A stretch of 64,000 bases of DNA from Palsa-506 sp963755815. Lineage in GTDB: Bacteria > Actinomycetota > Actinomycetes > Streptosporangiales > Streptosporangiaceae. Location: NCBI GenBank assembly GCA_963755815.1, contig CAVWLF010000010.1:444985-508984 (forward strand), given 5' to 3'. The notes beneath the pieces are model-generated. The model was not told the origin of the DNA, did no database searches, and was given only the letters and a program-made list of their open reading frames with translations. A program made the translations under genes and the position numbers. This document shows, in pieces, positions 48,943-56,644 of this stretch; position 1 is the stretch's first letter, and the number at the start of each line of letters is the position of its first letter.

Positions 48943-49848
48943 GTGTTCAGCATCGGTGAGTTTGCCCGGCTCGGAACGGTCTCCGTTCGCGCGCTCAGGC
49001 ACTACGACGAGATCGGGCTGCTGCGCCCGGCGAAGGTCGACCAGGACACCGGCTATCGCGGCTACTCGGCGGAGCAGCTGGGACAGCTCAACCGGATTGT
49101 CGCGCTGAAGGAGCTCGGTCTCTCCCTGGCCCAGGTCAGGCAGCTCCTGGGCGGAATCACCCTGGACGAGCTCCGGGGAATGCTCATGCTCCGGCGTGCT
49201 CAGCTGGAACAGGAACTCGAGGCGCACAAGGACCAGCTGCTCGGAGTCGAAGCACGTCTCCGCTACATCGAAAGGGAAGGCGCTATGCCCGCAGACGACA
49301 TCGTGGTGAAGAAGCTTCCCGCCATCGGCGTGGTCGTGATCGCAGAACCGGCGCCCGCGTTTGGCACGGAGGACATCATTCCTGCCGTCAACCGCGCGGA
49401 GGAGCAGTTCAGGCAGCTGCGGATCCGGGGGCTCGTGAAAGAAGCAGGGCCGTATTTCCTCTACTACGAGGGCGACCCGGGTACTGACCTTATGGTCCAC
49501 CTGGCTCTGCCGGTGGCGGAACCGCCAGCCGAACTACCTCCGCCGGCCAGGTACGTCGTCCTTCCCGAGATCAAGGTGGCAGCCGTCGCCGTACGCAGCG
49601 GCCCGGCGGCCAGCATCTTCCCGTTCGTGTACCACGATCTGGCCAGGTGGGCGGACGAGCGCGGCTACCAGACCCTCGGGCCTGGCCGGCAGGTAGGGCA
49701 CACATGGTGGATGACGTTTCCGAGGTCAGCCAGCAGGTATTCGAGATCCAGCTGCCGTTCACCCGCCCCGAAGCAACTCCGTCGTAGGAGGGCACCGAAC
49801 CCGGTGTGCCCGGCCTGGAGAGCACGCCGGACCTCGGCCGGCACATAG
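48943..49848 (+). CDS. MerR regulator with GyrI-like effector domain, C-terminal frameshift
   Basis: The N-terminus is a MerR helix-turn-helix (FSIGEFARLGTVSVRALRHYDEIGLLRPAKVDQDTGYRGY), followed by a long dimer helix and a GyrI-like ligand domain (about residues 110-250; VVKKLPAIGVVVIAEPAPAFG, DLMVHLALPVAEP). The end is in the wrong frame: after about 49690 the expected ending DDVSEVSQQVFEIQLPFTRP is found in another frame, which stops at TAG 49785-49787. The annotated frame instead runs to 49848 with an Arg/Ser-rich shadow. Start GTG 48943 fits the family. Likely a multidrug-sensing activator. Confidence 0.88.
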   Translation: MFSIGEFARLGTVSVRALRHYDEIGLLRPAKVDQDTGYRGYSAEQLGQLNRIVALKELGLSLAQVRQLLGGITLDELRGMLMLRRAQLEQELEAHKDQLLGVEARLRYIEREGAMPADDIVVKKLPAIGVVVIAEPAPAFGTEDIIPAVNRAEEQFRQLRIRGLVKEAGPYFLYYEGDPGTDLMVHLALPVAEPPAELPPPARYVVLPEIKVAAVAVRSGPAASIFPFVYHDLARWADERGYQTLGPGRQVGHTWWMTFPRSASRYSRSSCRSPAPKQLRRRRAPNPVCPAWRARRTSAGT

Positions 49849-51111
49849 TCATCTCGTTGCTGTACCGCAGAAGGCACTGATGGTGTCCACGAGGGCGTCG
49901 GCGTAGGCACGGACCTGCGCCAGGTCGACCCACTCGTCGGCCGCGTGCATGCCGCCGCCCGCCGGCCCACACACCACAGTCGGGACTCCGGCGGCCTCCC
50001 ACAGGGCTGATTCCATCCAGTACGGCGCCCCGGCCTGCTCGGGAACGCGGCCGCGGCGAGCACCCAGCGCCGCAGCCAGCATGCCGGACAGCGCAGTCCC
50101 GGCCGCCGAGGCCGGATCGAACTCCCACGCCTCACGCGACAGCACCAGCGACGCAGCGGCCCGCACCGTCTGGTCGGCCTGCCGCATCGCGTCCAGAATG
50201 GTCTCGACCTCACCCAGCGCATCGGCGGCCGCCTCGCCGGGTACAGTCCGCCGCTCGACGACCGCGAACGCGGAATCCGCCAGCACGAACGCCGACGTGC
50301 CGCCGCCAGCGACCGTCGTCATCAATGACCCGGTACCGGCAACCGGATGAGCCGGGCGCGCGGCCAGCCCAGCATCGCGCTCCTCGACCGCGGTGATCAG
50401 CCGCCCCAGGTGCGACACGGCGTTAACGCCCAGCGATGCCTGCGAGGAGTGCGCCGCCTGCCCGGTGAACGCCACCTCGACGATCGCGTACCCGCGATGC
50501 GCGATCACCAGCTCCAGCCATGTCGGCTCGCCGACCAGGCAGGCGTCCGGCAGCTGCCCGTCCAGGAACTCCAGGACTGCCTCGGTTCCGATGCTGGCAT
50601 GCTCCTCGTCCGCGACCAGCGCCAGAACGATGTCCCCCGCGGTCCGCGCCGCGGCGGCCGTCTCGGCCGCGGCGACCATCGCGGCCACCCCGGCCTTCAT
50701 GTCGCACGCGCCCCGCCCCAGCAGCCGCCCGGTACTCCGGCCGCCAGTGACCCGCCCGGCGAATGGCTCGTCCATCCAGGCGATGCCCACGGTGTCCAGA
50801 TGGCCATTCAGCAGCAGGCCACGTCCCCCGCCAGTCCCGGCATGCCGGGCGACCAGGCTCGGCCGACCCGTCACGCCCGCGGCGGGCACGACTTCCACGG
50901 CGAACCCACCCCGCTCAAGCCGCCGAGCGAGCAGCCTGGCTACCGAGGCCTCGCCCACAGCCCCCGGCACCAGTCCTGGATTAACGCTGTCTGTGCGCAC
51001 CAGCTCCACTGCCAGCTCGACGGCCGCCTCCGCCGCTGCGCTCCCGCTCACCAGCCCAGTCCACCACAGCACCCGGCTGCCGCGAAGATTCCGAAAGGCC
51101 GGCGGCGGCAT
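49849..51111 (-). CDS. M20 family metallopeptidase (ArgE/DapE-type)
   Basis: The 420-residue enzyme has the two-zinc M20 fold: LLLNGHLDTVGIAW (first His, Asp), GRGACDMKAGVAAMV (bridging Asp), VADEEHASIG (Glu-Glu catalytic base and ligand), and LVGEPTWLELVIAHRG leading into the dimerisation domain; the last His is in GGGMHAADEWVDLAQVRAYADALVDT. It removes acyl groups from amino acids or cleaves small peptides. The N-terminus before VSGSAAAEAAVELAVELVRTDSVNPG is probably over-extended by ~20 residues. A decayed second copy of the same 3' end lies at 53390. Confidence 0.92.
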   Translation of the reverse strand: MPPPAFRNLRGSRVLWWTGLVSGSAAAEAAVELAVELVRTDSVNPGLVPGAVGEASVARLLARRLERGGFAVEVVPAAGVTGRPSLVARHAGTGGGRGLLLNGHLDTVGIAWMDEPFAGRVTGGRSTGRLLGRGACDMKAGVAAMVAAAETAAAARTAGDIVLALVADEEHASIGTEAVLEFLDGQLPDACLVGEPTWLELVIAHRGYAIVEVAFTGQAAHSSQASLGVNAVSHLGRLITAVEERDAGLAARPAHPVAGTGSLMTTVAGGGTSAFVLADSAFAVVERRTVPGEAAADALGEVETILDAMRQADQTVRAAASLVLSREAWEFDPASAAGTALSGMLAAALGARRGRVPEQAGAPYWMESALWEAAGVPTVVCGPAGGGMHAADEWVDLAQVRAYADALVDTISAFCGTATR

Positions 51112-51413
51112 CGTTACACCTGGCCTGCGCAGCCCATCGAGAACACCGGGCCATGTCGGTCACGCTCGGGCGGGTGCGATCAGCGCCCAGACCACTTACC
51201 GGCCCTGCGGGCGCCCTCGCCGGGCAGTTGCTGCTGCCGGCACGCCCCGGCCAGCCCGCCGTCGACATCGCCTATGTCAGCTGCCACAACGTGCAGATCT
51301 TCAACGGCGACAACCGGCATCCGCAGCGCAAGGATGGCAGACCGCACGCCGCTGCGGCCCAAAGCGCTCCAGAACGAGCATTATCCGGGCTCGAAGCTGC
51401 GGAGGCTGCGGCG
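51112..51413. other. 302-base gap without a supported gene
   Basis: Open frames exist on both strands but none shows family marks or a plausible start. A plus-strand stretch (DIAYVSCHNVQIFNGDNRHP) is lower in GC and could be a gene remnant. It separates the 5' end of the peptidase gene from the 3' end of the helicase gene and should hold the peptidase promoter. Confidence 0.5.
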
Positions 51414-53276
51414 TCACGGGACAAGTGACCGGAGCATGTCGCGTGTCTCGGGATCGGCGGAGTAGATGATCGTCCCGATCATTCCGCGGGTCAGCAGCAC
51501 CTTGTAGACGTTCCGGACGAGTCTTTCGAATTCATGATCAGTCACCCTGGTCCGGCTACGGAGGTCGGGATCCTTGTTGGCGTCTCGGACCGCGGCCCAC
51601 CGTCCGTCGCGCCAGACGAGGTCGGGTCCGACAATGACCCCGTTCCAGTCGTATTCGAATCCCTGAGCCGTGTACACACAGCCGACCTGCCCGAATCCGG
51701 CTGGATCGGTTGCCCAGAGCGCCGAGGGCGGCGCGCCACCCACGGCGCGGTCACCGCGCAGATTCCACGGCCGGGACCAGTCGCCGATCACGACGTCAGG
51801 CACCAGCGATCCGTCCGGGCGAGGATCACTCCACGGCCAGCAGAATCCGGCCGCCATCCGAGCTCCGTAACCGGCCTCAAGCCGTCCTTGGAGCAGGTGT
51901 TCCATCTCCTGCGGGGTCTCGGCGACCTGCACGCTGAACGCGGGATCACCAGCCCAGGGCAGCGGTCCGCCGGGAGCGAGGCCCAGCAGCCGCCGGACCC
52001 ACTCGACATAGGCTTCGCTTCCCCCGCAGCGGAACTGGTCCTCCAGTGAGATCTTCCGGACGGCAAGCCCAAGCTTCATGGCATGAGCCTCGATCTCATC
52101 AACTGTCCCGAGTTCACCCGGCCGCACCACCTGATGCTCGTCCAGCAGGAACACGGGCACTCGCGCAGCCGACATCAGCTCGTCAATCTGCGCCCGGCCG
52201 CTGCGGAACCTGGCCGGGGTATACCGGTCAACCGAGGTCTCCCTGATCCGGTGGGCCTCGTCCAGGATCAGAACCTCTAGGTCGTTGGGCTCGGCAGCGA
52301 TGAACTGATTGAAGTACTTGAACAGGCTCTGCGTCCTCGATGAGCCCTTGCCGGCCACCTTCCGCAGCGTCTGGGTGAAGGACCGGGACCCGGTCGCATG
52401 CACGACGGTCCGCCCCCGGCGGGCGAGTTCGCCGAGCAGCGACAGCGCGATCACGCTCTTGCCGCTGCCGGGTCCTCCGGCGACGATGACGACGGTCTTG
52501 GAGTTGCCGGCCCGCGCGGCTTCGGTTGCGTGCAGCACGAGCCTGAACGCCAGCTGCTGCTGGTCGAGCAGGATGAATTGCTCGCGGTCGCGGATCTCGG
52601 CGGCCGCCACTGACAGCAACTGCCGGCTCGGGGCGATCCGCGAACTCAGGAACATGTCGGCGTACGGGGCACCTGGGGCATCGCTGGCGAGACGTGACCG
52701 CAGGAAGTCGATGAACTCCGATCGCCGTTCGCCCGTAAACAGCCGGGCGTAGCCCGACTCGGCACGCTGGCGCAGCGCTGCTATGCCATGTTCGGTCGCG
52801 TTGTGCAGGTACGCCACTCCGGACACGGTCTCGTCGTCGTCCTGCAGGGCTGGCATGAAGTCGACCAGGTACTGGCAATACCCGCTGACCTGGTCAAGCG
52901 GATGGAGCCTGGGGTGGTGGCCATAGCCGTCGATCGTGACCATCGCGGGATCGTCTTCGTAGAGTTCCGCGCCGCTCCATTGCTTCAGCTCGACCACGAC
53001 GTAGGACGCCGTGCCGCTGACCGGATGGCGGCCGGCCAGGATCGCGTCTACCCGGCGGCTGCTCAGCGGGAGCCGGTGCTCAAGCAAGACCTCAACGTTG
53101 CCCAGGCCTGCTTGGACCAGGTCGGCCGCGAGCACCGGGATGCTGCGATCCCACGAGCGGGCCTCGCCCGGCGAAGGCCGCGGACCTGATCCGTAGATCA
53201 TCTGCTCGAACATGAACTCAGCCACGCTGCCGCTGCTGGCGATCGCGGCCAGGCTGGCAGCCGAGCGACGGATCAA
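51414..53276 (-). CDS. nuclease-like/DUF2075 helicase fusion
   Basis: The ~620-residue protein joins an N-terminal region with a PD-(D/E)XK-like signature (VDAILAG with Asp77, then VVVELKQW with Glu96 and Lys98) to a DUF2075 superfamily-1-type helicase. The helicase part has Walker A AGGPGSGKS (266-274), Walker B LILDEAHR, LLDEHQVV, and CVYTAQGFEYDWNGVIVGPDL. Such proteins occur in defence and mobile regions and may cut or remodel foreign nucleic acid. The family begins around LIRRSAASLAAI, so I place the start at TTG 53276; GTG 53303 is possible and the frame to 53468 is over-long. Confidence 0.85.
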   Translation of the reverse strand: MIRRSAASLAAIASSGSVAEFMFEQMIYGSGPRPSPGEARSWDRSIPVLAADLVQAGLGNVEVLLEHRLPLSSRRVDAILAGRHPVSGTASYVVVELKQWSGAELYEDDPAMVTIDGYGHHPRLHPLDQVSGYCQYLVDFMPALQDDDETVSGVAYLHNATEHGIAALRQRAESGYARLFTGERRSEFIDFLRSRLASDAPGAPYADMFLSSRIAPSRQLLSVAAAEIRDREQFILLDQQQLAFRLVLHATEAARAGNSKTVVIVAGGPGSGKSVIALSLLGELARRGRTVVHATGSRSFTQTLRKVAGKGSSRTQSLFKYFNQFIAAEPNDLEVLILDEAHRIRETSVDRYTPARFRSGRAQIDELMSAARVPVFLLDEHQVVRPGELGTVDEIEAHAMKLGLAVRKISLEDQFRCGGSEAYVEWVRRLLGLAPGGPLPWAGDPAFSVQVAETPQEMEHLLQGRLEAGYGARMAAGFCWPWSDPRPDGSLVPDVVIGDWSRPWNLRGDRAVGGAPPSALWATDPAGFGQVGCVYTAQGFEYDWNGVIVGPDLVWRDGRWAAVRDANKDPDLRSRTRVTDHEFERLVRNVYKVLLTRGMIGTIIYSADPETRDMLRSLVP

Positions 53277-53389
53277 CGCCAAGGACCGGCCCCCACACAG
53301 CACGAAAAAGATCGCGCGGGTGGGGGCATATCCGGATCGGCCGCACCTCAGGTGCGTGACACGAAAGCCCGTCGGGCCGCAGTACGGGA

Positions 53390-53545
53390 TTACCCTACTG
53401 GCCGCAGAGCCTGCGTGGTGTCCAACAATTCGTCGACGTAGGTACGAACCTGTGCAAGGTCGGCCCACTCGCCGTCTCGTGCTTCCCGTCGGCCACTGGG
53501 TCGCACACCACGGCGGGGATAGCGGCGGCTCGCCCCGTTACCGGC
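53390..53545 (-). pseudogene. 3' remnant of a second M20 peptidase gene
   Basis: Read leftward the DNA gives GEWADLAQVRTYVDELLDTTQALRPVG then TAA (53392-53390). This matches the end of the intact peptidase (DEWVDLAQVRAYADALVDT), and the DNA upstream also resembles it with indels. The remainder of the gene is absent. Confidence 0.7.
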
Positions 53546-53575
53546 GGGGAGGGGACAAATTCAGCGCCGAGCGTA

Positions 53576-53758
53576 GTCCACCAGCGCGGCACGTACAAGA
53601 TCGGCAACGGCACCGGCCGGTACGCCGGCATCAGCGGCCACGGCCGCTTCAGGGTCCGCGTCCTGCTGATCACCCGCCACACCCCCAGCGGATGCAGCCA
53701 GAAGCCGATCGCCGTCCAGACCATCATCCGGGCAGTCGGCCCGGTATCCGTGCCGTAG
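53576..53758 (+). pseudogene. fragment of a secreted beta-barrel protein (GTGRYAG-type)
   Basis: A plus-strand frame reads RGTYKIGNGTGRYAGISGHG then FRVRVLLITRHTPSGCSQKP and stops at TAG 53756-53758. The GTGRYAG.SGHG pattern is typical of exported beta-barrel proteins (allene-oxide-cyclase-like). No start or N-terminal part is present. Directly abuts the peptidase remnant, so this is a junk junction of two broken genes. Confidence 0.5.
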
Positions 53759-53984
53759 CAACGCCCGCCGGGATGGCTGGCCCGCCTAGCGGCGGGCCAG
53801 CCACGCCCGTCCCGGGGCGCGCCGACCACCGTACAACCGAGCAGACGTTAGGCCGGAGATTGATGGTTGAGCCCAATCGGGCCGCTCTGCCATAATTACC
53901 CGCCCGGGGATCCGCCTGCCGAAGTGGCGGGCACGGTTTGCCGGGCGGCGGGCCGCGGTGCGTCCTGGGACGGGGAGGGACGCG

Positions 53985-54641
53985 ATGGCGATTGATGCAT
54001 CGGGGGTGCTTGGCTCCCGGCAGCTCGCCGGGGTGAAGGTCAATCCACCGGGGTACGCGTGGCGTCAGGCGAGGAACCAGGCTGGCGCCCTGGCCGCGGG
54101 CATCGTTCACGGCGGTCCTCCTCCCGGGCGGGCCGATACGCCGCCATTCGGCCGGCTCGCTTACCTCGCGGTCACCGATCAGGAACTCGCGCTGGTCAAG
54201 CTCAGGTCCAGGAAAGCGGTCAGGCTGAAAGCCGCCGAGGTGATCGCACGGGTCCCGCGGAGCCAGCTGCAGACCGCTGAGCTCGGTCCCGGTTATGCCG
54301 CGCCGCTGACGATCATCTTCGGTGACGGCGGCACCTGGCGGCTGGAGGTCCCGCCGCCCAGCAAGCGTTACGCCAGAGAGGTCATGCACGCACTCGGCGG
54401 CCGTATTGTCACCAGGAAATCACTGCCGCCCGGGCCCCCGCTGCGGATGAGCGGTTACCGCATCCTGTGCGGCATAATCTGGGCGGCCGTCGCGGTCGGC
54501 ATAGGAGCCGGCGGAGTGGCCGAGCTGGCTATCGGCAGCATTGGCGGCGCCGTTGTGTGCTTTGTGATCGCCATACCCGCCGGCTGGTATGACTACCGGA
54601 TCTGGGCGCTCAAGACCCGCCGGCTCTTCCTCTTCTTCTGA
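53985..54641 (+). CDS. membrane protein with PH-like N-terminal region
   Basis: The 218-residue protein has a beta-rich N-terminal region (LAYLAVTDQELALVKLRSRKAVRLKAAEVIARVPRSQLQTAELG ... LTIIFGDGGTWRLEVPPPSKRYAREVMHALGG, about residues 60-150) resembling bacterial PH-like domains, then two membrane helices (IIWAAVAVGIGAGGVAEL, IGSIGGAVVCFVIAIPAGWY) and a short basic end. GGGGAGGGA precedes the ATG at 53985. Function unknown. The 226 bases upstream contain no gene. Confidence 0.75.
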   Translation: MAIDASGVLGSRQLAGVKVNPPGYAWRQARNQAGALAAGIVHGGPPPGRADTPPFGRLAYLAVTDQELALVKLRSRKAVRLKAAEVIARVPRSQLQTAELGPGYAAPLTIIFGDGGTWRLEVPPPSKRYAREVMHALGGRIVTRKSLPPGPPLRMSGYRILCGIIWAAVAVGIGAGGVAELAIGSIGGAVVCFVIAIPAGWYDYRIWALKTRRLFLFF

Positions 54642-54700
54642 GGAACCTGCCCGGCCGGTCCCGGATAATGGCCAGATCCCCCGGTCGGCGCAGCCGTCGG

Positions 54701-55417
54701 TCACGGTGCCGGGGCGGCAGCGGCGGCGAACGCGGCCATGGACGGGAACTCCCAGTCGGGCGTGACGTCGGCCGGCGGGGCCGGGGTGGCGCCCCATCCG
54801 GGGCGGTCGTGGCGGCGGTTGATCCAGACCGTGTGCAGGCCCGCTTTCTTGGCGGGCACGTGGTCATGGAACAGGCTCTGCGCGACGTGCAGGAGCTTGC
54901 CCTCGGCGACGCCGAGCCGCCGGGCCTCGGCCAGCAGCGCATCGAAGTTCCGGGCCGAGGGCTTGTAGGAGCCGATGTCCTGGGCCGTCAGGATGCTGTC
55001 GAAGGCCACCGCGAGCCGCTGGTTGCTGCCGGCGAATGATGCGCGGTCGACGTTGGACAAGATGATCAGCTTGAAATGCTCAGAGAGGGAAACGAGCGCG
55101 GCGTGCGAGTCGCCGAACGCGGGCCAGTCGGGTACGGAGCCGGCCAGGTGCCGGGCATCGTCGTCGGTGACCTCGGCGCCGAGTTCCCGCCCCAGCGCGG
55201 TGAGGCTGCGCCCGAGAATTTCCGGATAGAGCGCTGCCGGGTGCTCCGCCTCCGCGCGCTCTTCATGTTTGCTGTAGGCGGTCAGCAGCGCCTCGTCGTC
55301 GAGCGCCAGTCCGCGGGACCTGGCCCACGGGCCGAGCACCGCGGCGATTCCCGCTTCCCAGTCGATGAGCGTTCCGTAGCAGTCGAAGCTGAGCGCTTCG
55401 AACTCGGTGATCTTCAC
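54701..55417 (-). CDS. HAD hydrolase, haloacid dehalogenase type II-like
   Basis: The 238-residue enzyme has all HAD motifs: nucleophile in SFDCYGTLIDWEAGI (Asp12), LIILSNVDRASF (motif II), SYKPSARNFDALL (motif III Lys) and HVAQSLFHDHVPAKKAGLHTVWINRR. The DCYGTLID form and the SxxHDxxPA motif are those of 2-haloacid dehalogenases. It may act on small halogenated or phosphorylated acids. It has its own transcription unit, convergent to the membrane protein gene. Confidence 0.9.
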   Translation of the reverse strand: MKITEFEALSFDCYGTLIDWEAGIAAVLGPWARSRGLALDDEALLTAYSKHEERAEAEHPAALYPEILGRSLTALGRELGAEVTDDDARHLAGSVPDWPAFGDSHAALVSLSEHFKLIILSNVDRASFAGSNQRLAVAFDSILTAQDIGSYKPSARNFDALLAEARRLGVAEGKLLHVAQSLFHDHVPAKKAGLHTVWINRRHDRPGWGATPAPPADVTPDWEFPSMAAFAAAAAPAP

Positions 55418-55531
55418 AAGACTCGCTCCCTGATAAGCCCGGCATACAGCAAATCGCCTCGCGTCAAGATACCCAAGGGCCGCCGGCGCGCTGGCGAGGG
55501 CGAGGCTTGTTCGCGGTCGGCTGGCTGACGC

Positions 55532-55924
55532 TCAGATGGCGAGGACCCTGTCTCGCGCCGCATCAAGCAGGATCGCAGCCTGGCGCAGGCACATGTTCGC
55601 ATCGCTGGCCGAGATGTCTCGCGATTCGTAGGCCGCCTGGGTCTTTCGGTCGAGTGCTCGTTTCAGGGCGGCTGATAATCCCTTGTCGACGCGGCTGAGC
55701 AGCTGGATTGCTGCTGGGTGGCTTCCGTCGGCCGATCGTTCCCGCAGGGCGACGCAGCACACGGCATCAGCCGCGGCGATGGCCGAATGGATGGCATTGG
55801 TGGCAATGACGTCCGGATCCTTCGCAGTCTCGGCGGTATCGAGGAACGCCTCGGCGTCATGCAGGCGGGCCCTGGCGTCGGCGACGGTGCAGGGACTGCG
55901 CCGTCCAGCGGGCCGGGGATTCAT
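55532..55924 (-). CDS. HEPN-domain protein of MNT/HEPN module 2
   Basis: The 130-residue helical protein (TVADARARLHDAEAFLDTA, AIHSAIAAADAVCCVALRERS, LSRVDKGLSAALKRALDRKTQAAYESRDISASDANMCLRQAAILLDAA) fits the HEPN fold paired with minimal nucleotidyltransferases. The HepT RX4HXY RNase motif is not evident (RKTQAAYE at the corresponding place), so it may not be a classical RNase toxin. Its ATG overlaps the stop of the MNT gene (ATGA at 55921-55924), so the pair is co-translated. Confidence 0.85.
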   Translation of the reverse strand: MNPRPAGRRSPCTVADARARLHDAEAFLDTAETAKDPDVIATNAIHSAIAAADAVCCVALRERSADGSHPAAIQLLSRVDKGLSAALKRALDRKTQAAYESRDISASDANMCLRQAAILLDAARDRVLAI

Positions 55925-56529
55925 GCGGCCCGCCGGAGCAGGCTTCGGCTATGCGGCGTGAGCGCGATTCCGTCGGCACGCACGGCAGCGACCAGGGGAT
56001 TGTCGCTGCGCACCAGCCGTGCGAAGGAACTCCGCGTGTGCTCGACGAGCTGTGCGTGGTTTCCTGTCCAGCTCAGCACGTGCTCCGCTAGCTGCGCCGT
56101 CCCGTCCGCCCAGCGGGCAGTCTGCGTACTTGCCTCGGCCACAAGCAGCAGGTCGACATCGGATTCACGATCACCGGTCCCGCGGGCGGCTGATCCGAAG
56201 AGCCAGGCTGCTGCCAATAGCGGCCACATGGCCAGTTCATCAGTGAGCCGCTGGATGAGCCTGGCGCGGGTCCTGCTCAGCGAGATGAGCGGCTCGGCCA
56301 GGATGTGAGCCCGGTTGAGGGTGATCATGTGCGCGCTCCCGGCGCGCTCCGCGGAGACGATTCCCGCGTCGGCGAGATCGTTGACCACGTTGAGGGCTGT
56401 CTGCGGCGCGACATCTGCGTACCGGGCAAGTGCTCGCACGGTCACTGGCGCCTCGAGCTGGGCCAGAGTGGCCAGCAGTTGCCCGCGCGGTCCCGGGATG
56501 ATGTCTGCGAGCGGGTCACCGAGATGCAT
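55921..56529 (-). CDS. HTH-nucleotidyltransferase (MNT-type), module 2
   Basis: The 202-residue protein has a winged-helix start (RGQLLATLAQLEAPVTVRALARYADVAPQTALNVVNDLADAGIVSAER) and a minimal nucleotidyltransferase with AAWLFGSAARGTGDRESDVDLLLV (GSx2RG, DxD). It aligns end to end with the module 1 protein at 47130, which fixes the start at the ATG at 56529 (MHLGDPLADIIPG versus MDFSRPVEALIPG) rather than 56541. A -10 element seven bases upstream supports a leaderless start. Confidence 0.9.
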   Translation of the reverse strand: MHLGDPLADIIPGPRGQLLATLAQLEAPVTVRALARYADVAPQTALNVVNDLADAGIVSAERAGSAHMITLNRAHILAEPLISLSRTRARLIQRLTDELAMWPLLAAAWLFGSAARGTGDRESDVDLLLVAEASTQTARWADGTAQLAEHVLSWTGNHAQLVEHTRSSFARLVRSDNPLVAAVRADGIALTPHSRSLLRRAA

Positions 56530-56536
56530 ATCGTCT

Positions 56537-56571
56537 AGCATAGCAGGCGAGCGTCTATAAATTAGATACGC
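56537..56571 (-). promoter_or_regulatory. leaderless promoter region of MNT module 2
   Basis: TATGCT (56542-56537 on the minus strand) ends seven bases before the ATG at 56529. Further upstream an imperfect dyad (GCGTCTA/TAGATACGC, 56551-56571) in AT-rich DNA is a candidate operator for the winged helix. Confidence 0.5.
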
Positions 56572-56644
56572 ATGTCTTTGATTACAGACACTACGTCATG
56601 CTGACGAGGGCTGTCGTGCGACCACACGGAGCATGAGCCCGGCG

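Noticed and set aside
51112..51413. Possible integrase or transposase remnant
   Set aside because: No catalytic motif, no terminal inverted repeats and no target duplication could be seen.
53395..53829. 144-codon minus-strand frame
   Set aside because: It mixes the antisense of the barrel fragment with an off-frame reading of the peptidase remnant.
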